Shown here: positions 1 through 8,295 of the stretch, in pieces
Position numbering within the stretch: position 1 is the stretch's first letter
Layout of the letters: every line of letters begins with the position of its first letter
Made by a program: the position numbers and the translations under genes
Notes under the pieces: model-generated
What the model saw: the letters and a program-made list of their open reading frames with translations, nothing else
The model's database searches: none
Told to the model about the DNA's origin: nothing
Assembly (NCBI RefSeq): GCF_001971705.1
Contig: NZ_CP019327.1
Location: 62,001-126,000, forward strand
DNA from: Natronorubrum daqingense
Lineage (GTDB): Archaea > Halobacteriota > Halobacteria > Halobacteriales > Natrialbaceae
Direction: 5' to 3'
DNA: 64,000 nt

Positions 1-158
1 GTCGTGTACCCTGCTCCCGAAAATGCCGATGCCGCCTGAAATGTGGCCACGTCCGGTGAGAGACCAGTCATTCGAAGTGCAATCGCTCCGATCCGGATCA
101 CGAGTAGTGCGAGGGCAAAGATGATGAAAACGGACAGGATTTGATTGGTCGCTACCAT
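1..158 (-). CDS. Integral membrane protein, 5' fragment (TrkA-C type)
   Basis: The reverse strand opens with ATG at 158 and runs off the left edge, giving about 52 N-terminal residues. They start with a hydrophobic helix (roughly residues 7-24), then a conserved-looking stretch ALRMTGLSPD followed by FQAASAFSGAGYTT. That FQA-SAF-GxGxTT pattern is typical of the membrane segment of proteins carrying a C-terminal TrkA-C (RCK_C) domain, probably ion-channel-like or potassium-responsive. The domain itself lies outside the window, so the function is inferred from the N-terminus only. Confidence 0.6.
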   Translation of the reverse strand, partial: MVATNQILSVFIIFALALLVIRIGAIALRMTGLSPDVATFQAASAFSGAGYT

Positions 159-300
159 GAGATGGCGTCCTACAGAGCGCTGTAAAAAGACGTAGTCTTC
201 ATTCAACGGGATTGCGATATGAGCAGCCTCTACTGAACGTCTTTTTCACGCTCACTTCGAATAACAAAGCTGTCCTACCAACTGCTATATCGACACCCTA
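159..300. other. Intergenic gap, no gene seen
   Basis: This 142-nt gap separates the truncated membrane gene from the 3' end of riboflavin synthase. It is AT-richer than its surroundings and probably holds the promoter of the truncated minus-strand gene. No RNA gene or repeat is apparent. Confidence 0.5.
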
Positions 301-975
301 TTACAGCAAATCGGATCCGTCCTCGAACCGCGCCTCGAGCAGCCGTTCGACGTACTTCGAGAGCACGTCGACCTCGAGGTGGATCGGGTCGCCGGGCGAT
401 TTCTCGGAGAGCGTCGTGAGGGCGTAGGTGGTCGGGATGATCGCCACGGTAACACGCCCGTTTGCTGCGTCAAGATCAGCGACGGTGAGGCTGATGCCGT
501 CGAGCGTGATTGAGCCCTTGTCGACGACGTAGCGGCCGTAGCCCGCGGGCAAATCGAACTCGAAGAACCAGTCGCCTCCCGGCTCGTCGCCGGTCGGCTG
601 TTCCGAGGCGCGTGGCGCCTCGCTCTCCTCCACCGATTCGACGTTCGAAACCGTCGCGACAGCGTCGACGTGACCCTGAACGACGTGCCCGTCGAATCGC
701 CCGTCGGCCGGCATCGCTCGCTCGAGGTTGACGACGTCGCCTTCAGAAAGCTCACCGAGATAGGTCCGTTCGACGGTTTCCGTGGCGAGAAAGACTTCGA
801 ACCACGCCCCGTCCTCGAATCGCTCGACGGTGAGACAGACGCCGCTGACGCTGATACTCTGGCCGTGCTCGAGTCCCGTTGCGACCTCGTCGGCCGTGAT
901 CCGCAATCGAAGCCCGTCCTCGCTTTGGGCACGCGTGACGATCTCGCCGGTTTCCTCGACGATTCCCGTGAACAT
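301..975 (-). CDS. ribE: Riboflavin synthase, alpha-type
   Basis: Converts two 6,7-dimethyl-8-ribityllumazine molecules to riboflavin plus the pyrimidine donor, the last step of riboflavin synthesis. The 224-residue protein opens with the hallmark MFTGIVEETG and has two lumazine-binding repeats, about residues 1-95 and 96-200. Each carries the expected pattern (SVSGVCLTV in the first, SITLDGISLTV in the second). Length fits, with an acidic insert around residues 118-130 (EEAPRASEQPTGDE), a common haloarchaeal salt adaptation. ATG at 975 starts exactly at the family N-terminus. No other rib gene is adjacent. This is the bacterial-type trimeric enzyme, not archaeal RibC. Confidence 0.95.
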   Translation of the reverse strand: MFTGIVEETGEIVTRAQSEDGLRLRITADEVATGLEHGQSISVSGVCLTVERFEDGAWFEVFLATETVERTYLGELSEGDVVNLERAMPADGRFDGHVVQGHVDAVATVSNVESVEESEAPRASEQPTGDEPGGDWFFEFDLPAGYGRYVVDKGSITLDGISLTVADLDAANGRVTVAIIPTTYALTTLSEKSPGDPIHLEVDVLSKYVERLLEARFEDGSDLL

Positions 976-1139
976 ACTCGAACGTGCCCGCGGACGAATA
1001 AATCCGTTCCGACACCGTGATGCATTCCACGTTCGTCATCGAAAAGTTGTCGAGTTGTATTTTGCACTGGCGTCCGTTGTCCGCAACTCGCAAGCGACAG
1101 TCGCCGTCCTTTTGTCCACACCTGCGGTATCCTCGCCCA

Positions 1140-1427
1140 ATGGCCGGTATCATCGATACGATCAAATTGGCAGGGACGCTCGTTCTCGCGCTCCCCGCCG
1201 CGCTCGCTGGACTCGAGTTCCTTCTCGTCCGTGGAGATCATTTCGTCGGTGCGACGTTGATCGTCCTCGCCGTCACGCTCGTCATCGTCCAGCAGCGAGT
1301 GACGTTGCCCTCCGACGTTCCCGGCCTCCTCGCCAAACGAGCCGCCGGTGCGATCCCAAAAGACGCTGACGACGACCAGAACGACTCGAGCGAAACGACG
1401 GCAGAATCGAGCGACAAGCGTTCCTAA
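1140..1427 (+). CDS. Small haloarchaeal membrane protein (DUF7533-like)
   Basis: A 95-residue protein starting MAGIIDTIKLAGTL with two hydrophobic helices (about residues 8-27 and 36-52), followed by a basic/proline stretch and an acidic Ser/Asp-rich tail. The arrangement resembles the small haloarchaeal family DUF7533, whose function is unknown. ATG at 1140 is preferred over in-frame upstream starts because the preceding residues look non-coding. Its stop codon overlaps the 3' end of the convergent M24-like gene by 4 nt. Confidence 0.7.
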   Translation: MAGIIDTIKLAGTLVLALPAALAGLEFLLVRGDHFVGATLIVLAVTLVIVQQRVTLPSDVPGLLAKRAAGAIPKDADDDQNDSSETTAESSDKRS

Positions 1428-2641
1428 CGCTCCACCATCGCTGCAGGCTCGAGCGACCGGGACGGTCCCTCTAGATACGCCGCCCGTTGCTCGCCGTCCG
1501 GTTTGACGAGCACGTCGGCGATTCGGAGCCACGACCCGTCGTCGACGCGGGCGGCCGACTCGAGTCGCACGACGCTTCCGGATTCGATCCGGTCGCCACC
1601 CTCGAGGGGTGGCTCGACTGGCTCGAGACCCACGCCGGAGACGCGAGTCTGAACGGCATCGGGCTCTTCGAAACCGAACGCGCGCACCTCGGCCTCGAGG
1701 TCGGCTTCGACGGCGGTCACCGACTCCGAATCGGCGGTCAACATAGCCGCTGCGGAGCGAAAGGACTGGGTGACGCCGACGTGAGCCCGGCGTTCTCGCC
1801 CGCCGTCGCCGTCGACGACGAACGTTCGAGTCAGCCCGCCGTGATAGCCCCCGGGCCCGCATGGGGCCGTTTGGACGACGATCGGTTCGTCGGCCCGAAG
1901 CGGATCGGCCGTCGAGGAGGATCCTGCTTGCTCCTCGAGCGTCGACGGGTTGTGCTCGGGGTCCGGATTGACGATCGTGTTTGCCCCGGGAAGGCCACCG
2001 GCCGAGACGATTTCCTCGTCGACCAGCGTTCGGAGTCGCGCCGGCGTCAGTGGCTCTCCTTCGAGAACGAGCGTTCCGTCGTCGATCATCGTACTCGAGA
2101 GGGCTGTCCCGGCACGACGGACGCCGGCGGTCGCGGTCGCCTGCGCACTCGCGATTCGGTCCAATTCTCGCTCCGTCTTCGTCGCTCGAGTCCGACTCAC
2201 GACAGCCGACGAGGCTAACTCGAAGCCGGCCTCCTCGAGGTAGAGCGCGCTGTCGTGTGGAATGTGTCGTGGGGCGAGCACCGTTCCCGTCTCACTCGAG
2301 TCGGCGAGTTTCATTGCGAGCGCGTCGGTTGGGTGACTCGAGGCACTCGTCGAGAATTTCGCGACCCACGCGTCGCCATCGAAGGCGAGTGCGACCGTCT
2401 CGCGGTTCCGTTCGGCGATGTGAGGACCGTGACCTCCGCCGGTGATTCGAGGGCGGTCGGCTGTCCCGTCGACCGTCGCCGATTCTTCGAGCGCGAACTC
2501 ACAGTATCGAATCGTCGGATCGAAACGGGTGCCTACGACCACGAACGCGACCGCCTCGCGCACCTCGAGTTCCTCGTTGAGTGCCGCCTCGAGCGAGTCC
2601 ACAGCGGTTTCACCGGTGGTGGGTGACGGCGCTGACGTCAC
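1424..2641 (-). CDS. M24 (Xaa-Pro peptidase) family protein, metal ligands degenerate
   Basis: 405 residues with an N-terminal creatinase-like half (1-165) and a C-terminal pita-bread half aligning to M24 aminopeptidases. The signature segment is recognisable (YHGGLTRTFVVDG, where active enzymes read GY-SDxTRTF), as are SGVGLEP (usually GHGIGL) and RIADVLVKPDG (usually RiEdtvlVt-dG). The metal-binding positions differ: the two Asp appear as Gln and Gly, the His is absent and the last Glu is Ala. This suggests a non-hydrolytic fold relative. The start is GTG at 2641, overlapping the upstream helicase stop (GTGA), so the two are probably co-transcribed. Confidence 0.8.
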   Translation of the reverse strand: MTSAPSPTTGETAVDSLEAALNEELEVREAVAFVVVGTRFDPTIRYCEFALEESATVDGTADRPRITGGGHGPHIAERNRETVALAFDGDAWVAKFSTSASSHPTDALAMKLADSSETGTVLAPRHIPHDSALYLEEAGFELASSAVVSRTRATKTERELDRIASAQATATAGVRRAGTALSSTMIDDGTLVLEGEPLTPARLRTLVDEEIVSAGGLPGANTIVNPDPEHNPSTLEEQAGSSSTADPLRADEPIVVQTAPCGPGGYHGGLTRTFVVDGDGGRERRAHVGVTQSFRSAAAMLTADSESVTAVEADLEAEVRAFGFEEPDAVQTRVSGVGLEPVEPPLEGGDRIESGSVVRLESAARVDDGSWLRIADVLVKPDGEQRAAYLEGPSRSLEPAAMVER

Positions 2642-4512
2642 GGTGCTTCGGCTTCGAGTTCCTCGCTGTTGGCGTCTGCTTCCTGGGGCTCTTGAGCCGC
2701 TTCGATGATCTCCTCGAGTGGCTCCTCTCGGAGTTCGTTGTGGAGCAAGACGTCGATCGGTAGCGTCGGAGCGCCGTCGACGAGGTTCTCGAGTATGACG
2801 AGGCGTTCTCGAGCCCGGGACATTCCGACGTAGAAGACGCGGCGTTCGTTGTCGGTGAGGACGGGAACGGGCGAGGTCGTTTTGGTAAACTCCTCACAGC
2901 CGGGAATGGCTTCGGGGTCGTCGACGGTCGCGACCATCTGCTCGACGACCTTCTCGGTGAGGTCGGTGCCGATGATGACGTGGTCAGCCTCACGACCCTT
3001 CGCGGAGTGGATGGTGCCGACGCGGACGCGGTCGGTCGCCATGCCGGTGTACTCGCCGATTCCGAAGTAGGATTTGATGCTTTTCTTCTGGAAGTTCGTC
3101 ACTTTCCGGACCATGTCAGACGCCGAGGCTGGGCCGGGCATGAACGGGGCGTACTCCTCGATTACGTCGGCCGGAATCATGAGTTCCTCGAGGTCCTCGA
3201 TGCCGGTCTCTTCCTGGCGCTCGTCGATTTCGTCGAAGAGTCCGTCGCGTTCGTTCGTTCCGAACGCGGACTCCTGAAGCATGTCGGCGAGGCGTCGTGC
3301 CTGCAGGCCGGTAACGTCTTCACCTTCCTCGAGCGCTTCGACGGCGCGGACGTACTGGGTGAGTCGGTCGGTCCACATTCGCTGGTCGGTCAGCGAGGTG
3401 AAGGGGACGCCTTCGGTGATGAACTCGTCGATGAACTGGAACATCTGATAGCGCGCCCGGAACAGGATCATGATGGTGCTATCGTCTTCGACGAGCGTTC
3501 GGCGGACCATTCGGACGACGTCGAGCATGGAGGCGTTGCGCCGGGCTTCGACGGCACCGCCCTCTTTTCGCGGCTTGAGGTCCTTGTCCTGGCGCTTGTC
3601 GATGTGGCGAATTTCCTTGTTGACGGCATTGAGGACGTTCGATGGAAGCCGGTAGGAGTTTGGCAGAATAACGTCGTCGTCGACTTCCTCGTCGAGTAAG
3701 AGTGCCGGATCGGCCCCCTGCCAGGAGTAGACAACCTGATCGTCGTCGCCGGCGATGAGGACCTGCTCCATGTGTGGTTTCCATTCCTCGTAGACGTCGT
3801 ATTGCATCGTCGTGATGTCCTGAAACTCGTCGATCACGAGGTAGTCGACGCTCGGGAGGAGCGAGCGTTGTTTGACGCGCTCGAGCATGTCCGCGAAGCC
3901 GATCTTGCCGTGTTCGCCCTTGTAGGAGCGCCAGCCGCGAATCGCTTCGGGAACGTCGATTCGGTCGTCGTCGGAGGGCCACGTCGGCGTGTACTTGTTG
4001 CCCTCCTGGGCGTTCGAGTCGATCTCGGGCGGGAGTCGAACCTCCTCTTCGTCCCATTGGAAGGGGACATCGTACCAGTCGGCGACGTCGCGGCTGGTCC
4101 GCTGGAGCCACTGGCTCGTCGCGATGATCTTGTTTCCGATCGTCGTCGAGCGAGCGGTTCGGCGACCGGCACCACTGTACTCGTCTTCGTACTCGATGCC
4201 GTACTCCTCACAGAACTCTTCTTTGTCGGACTCGCCGATGACGTCGTTTCGAGAGAGATCGAGCAGTTCGTAGGCCTTCGCGTGCATCGTACAGACGTTT
4301 CCTTGCAGGGCACGCGGACTCTCGTCGAGTCGCTCAGCCAATCGCTCACGAACCTCTTGTGCAGCCGCACGAGTGTACGAGACGACGAGGATATCCCGGA
4401 ACGTCACGTCATCCTGTTCGAGGATTTCTTCGACGTGGTCGAGCAGGGCAGTCGTCTTCCCGCTGCCCGGACCACCGAACAACCGGGTCACCTTCGTCTC
4501 CGTGGTAGCCAT
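2638..4512 (-). CDS. UvrD/Rep-family superfamily 1 DNA helicase
   Basis: A 624-residue SF1A helicase that should translocate 3'-5' on single-stranded DNA using ATP. Visible motifs: Walker A GGPGSGKT at 13-20; motif Ia VVSYTRAAAQEVRERL; motif II DEFQD near residue 229; motif III GDDDQVVYSWQGAD; motif V VGTIHSAKGREADHV; motif VI YVGMSRARERL. It is shorter than bacterial UvrD (about 720), and haloarchaeal members of this class are often annotated simply as UvrD/REP helicase. The C-terminus is acidic and disordered. ATG at 4512. It is the first gene of a two-gene unit with the M24-like gene. Confidence 0.93.
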   Translation of the reverse strand: MATTETKVTRLFGGPGSGKTTALLDHVEEILEQDDVTFRDILVVSYTRAAAQEVRERLAERLDESPRALQGNVCTMHAKAYELLDLSRNDVIGESDKEEFCEEYGIEYEDEYSGAGRRTARSTTIGNKIIATSQWLQRTSRDVADWYDVPFQWDEEEVRLPPEIDSNAQEGNKYTPTWPSDDDRIDVPEAIRGWRSYKGEHGKIGFADMLERVKQRSLLPSVDYLVIDEFQDITTMQYDVYEEWKPHMEQVLIAGDDDQVVYSWQGADPALLLDEEVDDDVILPNSYRLPSNVLNAVNKEIRHIDKRQDKDLKPRKEGGAVEARRNASMLDVVRMVRRTLVEDDSTIMILFRARYQMFQFIDEFITEGVPFTSLTDQRMWTDRLTQYVRAVEALEEGEDVTGLQARRLADMLQESAFGTNERDGLFDEIDERQEETGIEDLEELMIPADVIEEYAPFMPGPASASDMVRKVTNFQKKSIKSYFGIGEYTGMATDRVRVGTIHSAKGREADHVIIGTDLTEKVVEQMVATVDDPEAIPGCEEFTKTTSPVPVLTDNERRVFYVGMSRARERLVILENLVDGAPTLPIDVLLHNELREEPLEEIIEAAQEPQEADANSEELEAEAP

Positions 4513-4615
4513 TGTAGCTGTTCAGGGGCGCGACACCCATAAGTCACGTGGGTTTTCCTCGAGAAAAACGTCGACTCGATTCCGGGGACTGCGGCGGGAC
4601 GCTGTTTTGCGGGCT

Positions 4616-4774
4616 CTACTGATTTCGCGTCGAACGTGCGTTCCGAATTTCGGCACCGTCTCGGATCTTATCCCGGCAGTCGGGACAGACTCGAGGGTTG
4701 TCGACGCCACGCGGTGTGAACACGCGAGCGTATGCATCCGTGACGAACGTCCCACAGTTCTGGCACTCCGGCAT
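4616..4774 (-). CDS. DUF7563-type small zinc-ribbon protein
   Basis: A 52-residue protein beginning MPECQNCGTFVTDAYARVF, with two CxxC knuckles (CQNC at 4-7 and CPDC at 30-33) that should bind one zinc. It ends in a charged KIRDGAEIRNARSTRNQ tail. The pattern matches the haloarchaeal family DUF7563; the biochemical role is unknown. An AT-rich TATA-like element lies about 39 nt upstream of the ATG at 4774. Confidence 0.85.
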   Translation of the reverse strand: MPECQNCGTFVTDAYARVFTPRGVDNPRVCPDCRDKIRDGAEIRNARSTRNQ

Positions 4775-4805
4775 AGTCGTTCTCAGCGAAATGTTGGTGA
4801 TGGAG

Positions 4806-4822
4806 AGAATATAATTGTATCG
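4806..4822 (-). promoter_or_regulatory. TATA-like promoter of DUF7563 gene
   Basis: On the minus strand the sequence reads ATACAATTATATTC, an AT-rich island in GC-rich DNA, centred about 39 nt before the start codon at 4774. Archaeal spacing would place transcription near 4787 and leave a short leader. Assigned by position and composition only. Confidence 0.45.
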
Positions 4823-5102
4823 AACACAGTTGGAAATATTATCGGTTCCCTCCGTCGGATAATCGCGGGTAACAATCGCTTGTCGACGCTGTTTCCTTGG
4901 TCCGAGAGGCTGTCCGTCCGTCCCACGACGTACGAAACGGATCTGTGGGTCGACTCTGGACGACTGCAACGAGGGACGGTTGACTAAAAAATGTGGATAT
5001 CTCCACCCTCGACGACGCAGTTGCTCTCTGTGAATGTCGACGGCTCGAAACGAAACGGCAGGCGAGCAGTTCGGTTCCGGGTGGGAAGACGGGAGCGGGG
5101 GA
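4823..5102. other. Intergenic gap, no gene seen
   Basis: About 280 nt between the two small zinc-protein genes on the minus strand. Short open frames exist but have Arg/Ser-rich, non-acidic translations typical of antisense or non-coding haloarchaeal DNA. No RNA gene or repeat was recognised. Confidence 0.5.
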
Positions 5103-5288
5103 TTACACCGTCGGCTCCCACCCGCAAACGGTACAACTTCGTGCGGACGTATCGTGAAGTCCGCCACAATCGGGGCACTGCTTTTTGTTATAGTCCTGTT
5201 CCCACCCGACTTGTTCTACCGCGTGACCGCGGTCGGCAAGGTATTGATCGATGACGTCGTCACCGGCTCCACTGGGTGAGGTTGCCAT
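5103..5288 (-). CDS. HVO_0416-family zinc finger protein
   Basis: A 61-residue protein starting MATSPSGAGDDVIDQYLADRG, containing GWEQDYNKKQCPDCGGLHD and a second knuckle CTVCGW. The two CxxC pairs form a zinc ribbon. The GWEQ-YNKKQCP motif is characteristic of the small haloarchaeal family named after HVO_0416. An in-frame ATG 21 nt upstream (5309) adds MGVIDTP, but the family start is the MATS methionine. Function unknown. Confidence 0.85.
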   Translation of the reverse strand: MATSPSGAGDDVIDQYLADRGHAVEQVGWEQDYNKKQCPDCGGLHDTSARSCTVCGWEPTV

Positions 5289-5483
5289 AGGTGTGTCAAT
5301 AACTCCCACGCTCTTAAACTGTGTGGTTCACCCACATCTCTGCCTCGAGTGGTCTCTCTCAAACCCCGATCCACGATAGGTCAAACCGTTGGCCATCGGT
5401 TCTGACCCAGTCTCGGTTGCTCGAGACGCTCGACTCGCCACCCGACCAGCGGACTTTTCCCCTTCTCGGCCGAATTGACGGGT

Positions 5484-6371
5484 ATGAGCGACCTTCGCCT
5501 CGATGCGACCCAACTCGATCGGTACTCGAGACACGTCATCATGGACGAGATTGGGCCCGAGGGCCAACAGCGACTGCTCGACGCCTCGGTGCTCGTCGTC
5601 GGCGCTGGGGGCCTCGGTTCGCCCGCGATTCAGTACCTCGCGGCCGCTGGAATCGGTCGACTCGGCATCGTCGACGACGACGTCGTCGAACGCTCGAACC
5701 TCCAGCGCCAGATCGTCCACGGCGACGCCGACGTCGGCCGGCCGAAAGTCGAGAGCGCGGCCGACTACGTCGACGCGCTGAACCCCGACATCGACGTCGA
5801 CGCACACGAGACGCGGATCACGGCCGAGAACGTCGCCGACCTCGTCGCAGCGTACGACGTGGTCCTCGACGCCAGCGACAACTTCGCGACGCGGTACCTG
5901 CTCAACGACCACTGCGTCCTCACCGAGACGCCACTCTCTCACGGCGCGATCTACCGCTTCGAGGGACAGGTGACGACGTTCACGAACGAGCGCGGGGCCG
6001 AGTCAAGCGTCGGGGACGACTCGAGCGACGGGACCGGCGCCGATCAGTCTCCGGACTCTCCACCGTGTTACCGCTGCATCTTCCCCGAAGCGCCCGAACC
6101 GGGAACCGTCCCCGACTGTGCGACCACGGGCGTCCTCGGCGTCCTTCCCGGTACCGTCGGGTGCATTCAGGCCACCGAGGTCGTCAAGTACGTCCTCGGG
6201 AAGGGCGAGGTACTCGAGGGTCGCCTCCTCATGTACGACGCCATGGACATGGGCTTCGAGACGGTCGACGTGCGCTCGAACCCGACCTGTCCAGTGTGTG
6301 GCGACGAACCGGAAATCGAGTCAGTCGAAGACGTCTCCTACGACGGAACCTGCCAGATTTCGGCCGACTAA
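5484..6371 (+). CDS. ubaA: E1-like SAMP-activating enzyme UbaA (ThiF/MoeB family)
   Basis: Adenylates the C-terminal Gly-Gly of ubiquitin-like small archaeal modifier proteins for protein sampylation and for sulfur transfer to tRNA thiolation and molybdopterin. Of 295 residues, the nucleotide-binding GAGGLGS lies at 40-46, the adenylation Asp-Asp (VDDDVVERSNLQRQ) at 63-76, zinc cysteines in CYRC (195-198) and CPVC (269-272), and the candidate catalytic Cys212 in PDCATTG. An acidic disordered insert sits at 172-193. Its likely substrate, a Gly-Gly-ending SAMP, is encoded at 58043-58333. MoeB and ThiF are homologous alternatives, but haloarchaea usually use one UbaA for all roles. ATG at 5484. 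Confidence 0.9.
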   Translation: MSDLRLDATQLDRYSRHVIMDEIGPEGQQRLLDASVLVVGAGGLGSPAIQYLAAAGIGRLGIVDDDVVERSNLQRQIVHGDADVGRPKVESAADYVDALNPDIDVDAHETRITAENVADLVAAYDVVLDASDNFATRYLLNDHCVLTETPLSHGAIYRFEGQVTTFTNERGAESSVGDDSSDGTGADQSPDSPPCYRCIFPEAPEPGTVPDCATTGVLGVLPGTVGCIQATEVVKYVLGKGEVLEGRLLMYDAMDMGFETVDVRSNPTCPVCGDEPEIESVEDVSYDGTCQISAD

Positions 6372-6387
6372 CTGTTCTCCCTCGTTC

Positions 6388-7350
6388 TCAACGTACGTAC
6401 TCGACGGCAGCCTCGCGCACTTCGAGCGCCCCGAGGACGGCGATACAGGAGACGAACGCGATCGTGCCGAGTTTGCCGCCAGCACCCTCGAAGACGGGCG
6501 TCACGGCCAGAAAGACCAGTCCGGAGAGGGCCCCAGCGACGGCGACCTGCCACTCGTCGGCCAGCCGATCGACGCTCGACATGCCGACGAAAGAGGCACA
6601 GAAGGCAACGGCGGCGAGCGTCGAACCGAGGTCCGGAAACGCGAGCGGAAAGGCGATTCCGGCGACCACGCCGACGACGCCGGAGCCGACGACCCCACCC
6701 CACTCGAGACGGACGCTCAGGACGACCGTGGCGACCGCGCCAGCGGCCGCGACGGGGACGATTAGGGAGAGGAACTCCCACTCGGGCGCGCCGGGATCGG
6801 CGTACTCGAGACCGACGAGCGCGCCCGCCGTGAGACAGCCGAACAGCGCGAGCGTGCCGAGTTTGCCCCCGACGCCGCCGAACGATTCCGAAGTCGCGGC
6901 GAACGCGACTCCCGAGACGATGCCGGCGAGGGCGACGTACTCGAGGGAGCCGAAGACGCCGGGCGAGGCCATGCCGACGAACGAGCCGCAGTAAACCGGC
7001 GCGCCGACGTTCGCGACGGCGAGGCCGGCGAACAGCCCGACCAGCGCGGAGGCGAGCACCGGCCCGAGGCCGGCGTAGACGCTCAGCGCGTAGGTTGCGA
7101 GGGCCCCGACGACGACGGCGAACCCATCGATTGCGTCCGAGCGATCGAAGCCCGGCTGGTCCGACTCGAACGCGCCGAGCGAGCGTCGGTGCTCGACGAG
7201 TCCGGCGACGGCGGCCGTCACCACGAGTCCGACCTGCACGCCGGTCGTTCCGGCGGGCATCTCCACGGGCTCGACCAGCGAGCCGACGAGTAAGGCACCA
7301 GCCGTCAGGAGCAACGCGAAGTATCCCGCGAGCTGTGCCGATCGGTACAC
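6388..7350 (-). CDS. Multi-pass membrane protein with internal duplication
   Basis: Not recognised by family. The 320-residue protein is very hydrophobic, with about nine or ten predicted helices. It contains a clear internal duplication: residues ~123-175 (YCGSFVGMAS...GGVGGKLGTLALFGC) and ~254-306 (FCASFVGMSS...GAGGKLGTIAFVSC) share the order [YF]C-SFVGM-S, then A-AG-SG, then GGKLGT. Each repeat spans roughly two helices with a Gly-rich re-entrant-like loop, as in some transporters and channels. It lies convergent to ubaA with only 16 nt between stops. ATG at 7350. Confidence 0.75.
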   Translation of the reverse strand: MYRSAQLAGYFALLLTAGALLVGSLVEPVEMPAGTTGVQVGLVVTAAVAGLVEHRRSLGAFESDQPGFDRSDAIDGFAVVVGALATYALSVYAGLGPVLASALVGLFAGLAVANVGAPVYCGSFVGMASPGVFGSLEYVALAGIVSGVAFAATSESFGGVGGKLGTLALFGCLTAGALVGLEYADPGAPEWEFLSLIVPVAAAGAVATVVLSVRLEWGGVVGSGVVGVVAGIAFPLAFPDLGSTLAAVAFCASFVGMSSVDRLADEWQVAVAGALSGLVFLAVTPVFEGAGGKLGTIAFVSCIAVLGALEVREAAVEYVR

Positions 7351-7395
7351 GAGTACTGCCAGATTGGGGCGATAAGAGAGCGTTACGATTCGAGC

Positions 7396-8181
7396 CTAAC
7401 TTCGCATCAATCCGCCGTCGATCGGCACCTCGACGCCGGTGACGAAACTCGAGCGCGGACTCGAGAGGACGGCGACGATATCGCCTAACTCCCGAGGCTC
7501 GCCCAGTCGGTCCATCGGAATCTCGTCTGCGAGGGCGGCGAGTCCGTCCTCGTAGTCGTCGTAGATGCCGCGTTCGACGTTCGCTTCGACGAGTTCCTCG
7601 ATGCGTGCGGTCTCGATCGTCCCCGGGAGGACGGCGTTCGCGCGGATCTCCGGGGCGAACTCCCGGGAAATCGTCTTGACCAGTCCGCTCACGCTCCGAC
7701 GAACCGAATTCGACAGGAGGAGGCCGTCAGCCACCTCCCGAACCGTTCTCGAGGTGATGCAGGTGATCGTGCCGTAGTCGGAGTCGAGGAGGTGTTCGCG
7801 GGACTCCTCGACGGTCCAGACGACGCTCATCACGAGCAGGTCGTAGGTCTGGTACCAGTCCTGTTCGTCGGTCTCGAGGAAGGTCGTACTCGGCGGGCCG
7901 CCTGCACTCGTGACGAGGTGATCGAGGCCGCCGAAGGCGTCAACCGTCTCGCTCACGAGGTGGGTCACGTCGTCCGGATCGGTGATGTCGGCCGGCGTGG
8001 CCAGCACTTCCCCCGCCGCCGTCTCCGCGAGTTCCGCGCGAGCGTTCTCGAGACGCTCCTCGTCGCGACCACAGAGCATCACGTTCGCACCCGCTGCGGC
8101 CAGTGCCTGGGCGCTCGCGAAGCCGAGGCCGCTCGAGGAGGCCGTCACCAGTGCGCTGTTACCGTCGAGGTCGAGATCCAT
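7396..8181 (-). CDS. SDR-family protein lacking the usual Tyr/Lys catalytic pair
   Basis: A 261-residue Rossmann-fold protein. The cofactor loop is TASSSGLGFA near residues 13-22 (classical TGxxxGIG), and NAG is changed to TSAGGPP. Where classical SDRs carry YxxSK, this protein reads LLLSNSVRRSV, so Tyr and Lys are absent. The same SN-[VI]R replacement is typical of a known SDR subgroup annotated as BKR-like with an imperfect tetrad. It is therefore probably a real, conserved variant rather than a pseudogene. Substrate unknown. The C-terminus FVTGVEVPIDGGLM is canonical. ATG at 8181. Confidence 0.85.
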   Translation of the reverse strand: MDLDLDGNSALVTASSSGLGFASAQALAAAGANVMLCGRDEERLENARAELAETAAGEVLATPADITDPDDVTHLVSETVDAFGGLDHLVTSAGGPPSTTFLETDEQDWYQTYDLLVMSVVWTVEESREHLLDSDYGTITCITSRTVREVADGLLLSNSVRRSVSGLVKTISREFAPEIRANAVLPGTIETARIEELVEANVERGIYDDYEDGLAALADEIPMDRLGEPRELGDIVAVLSSPRSSFVTGVEVPIDGGLMRS

Positions 8182-8295
8182 GTGCGGGTAGACGGCGAGG
8201 AGCTACTAAGTAGCGATGTCGGCGGAAATCGATGCGGACGGTGGTGTGTGAGGCGAATCAGAACCGGACGTCCGAAGGGACGAAACGACTTCGCT

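Noticed and set aside
285-1862. 525-codon minus frame overlapping riboflavin synthase and neighbours
   Set aside because: Arg/Ser-rich translation in another frame of clear genes; typical antisense or out-of-frame artefact of high-GC DNA.
4822-5102. Additional upstream extension of the DUF7563 gene to 5167
   Set aside because: The extended part is Arg/Ser-rich and the family starts at MPECQNC; the promoter lies inside the extension.
5321-6994. 557-codon plus frame across ubaA
   Set aside because: Very Arg-rich, overlaps the recognised UbaA frame and the convergent membrane gene; no domain.
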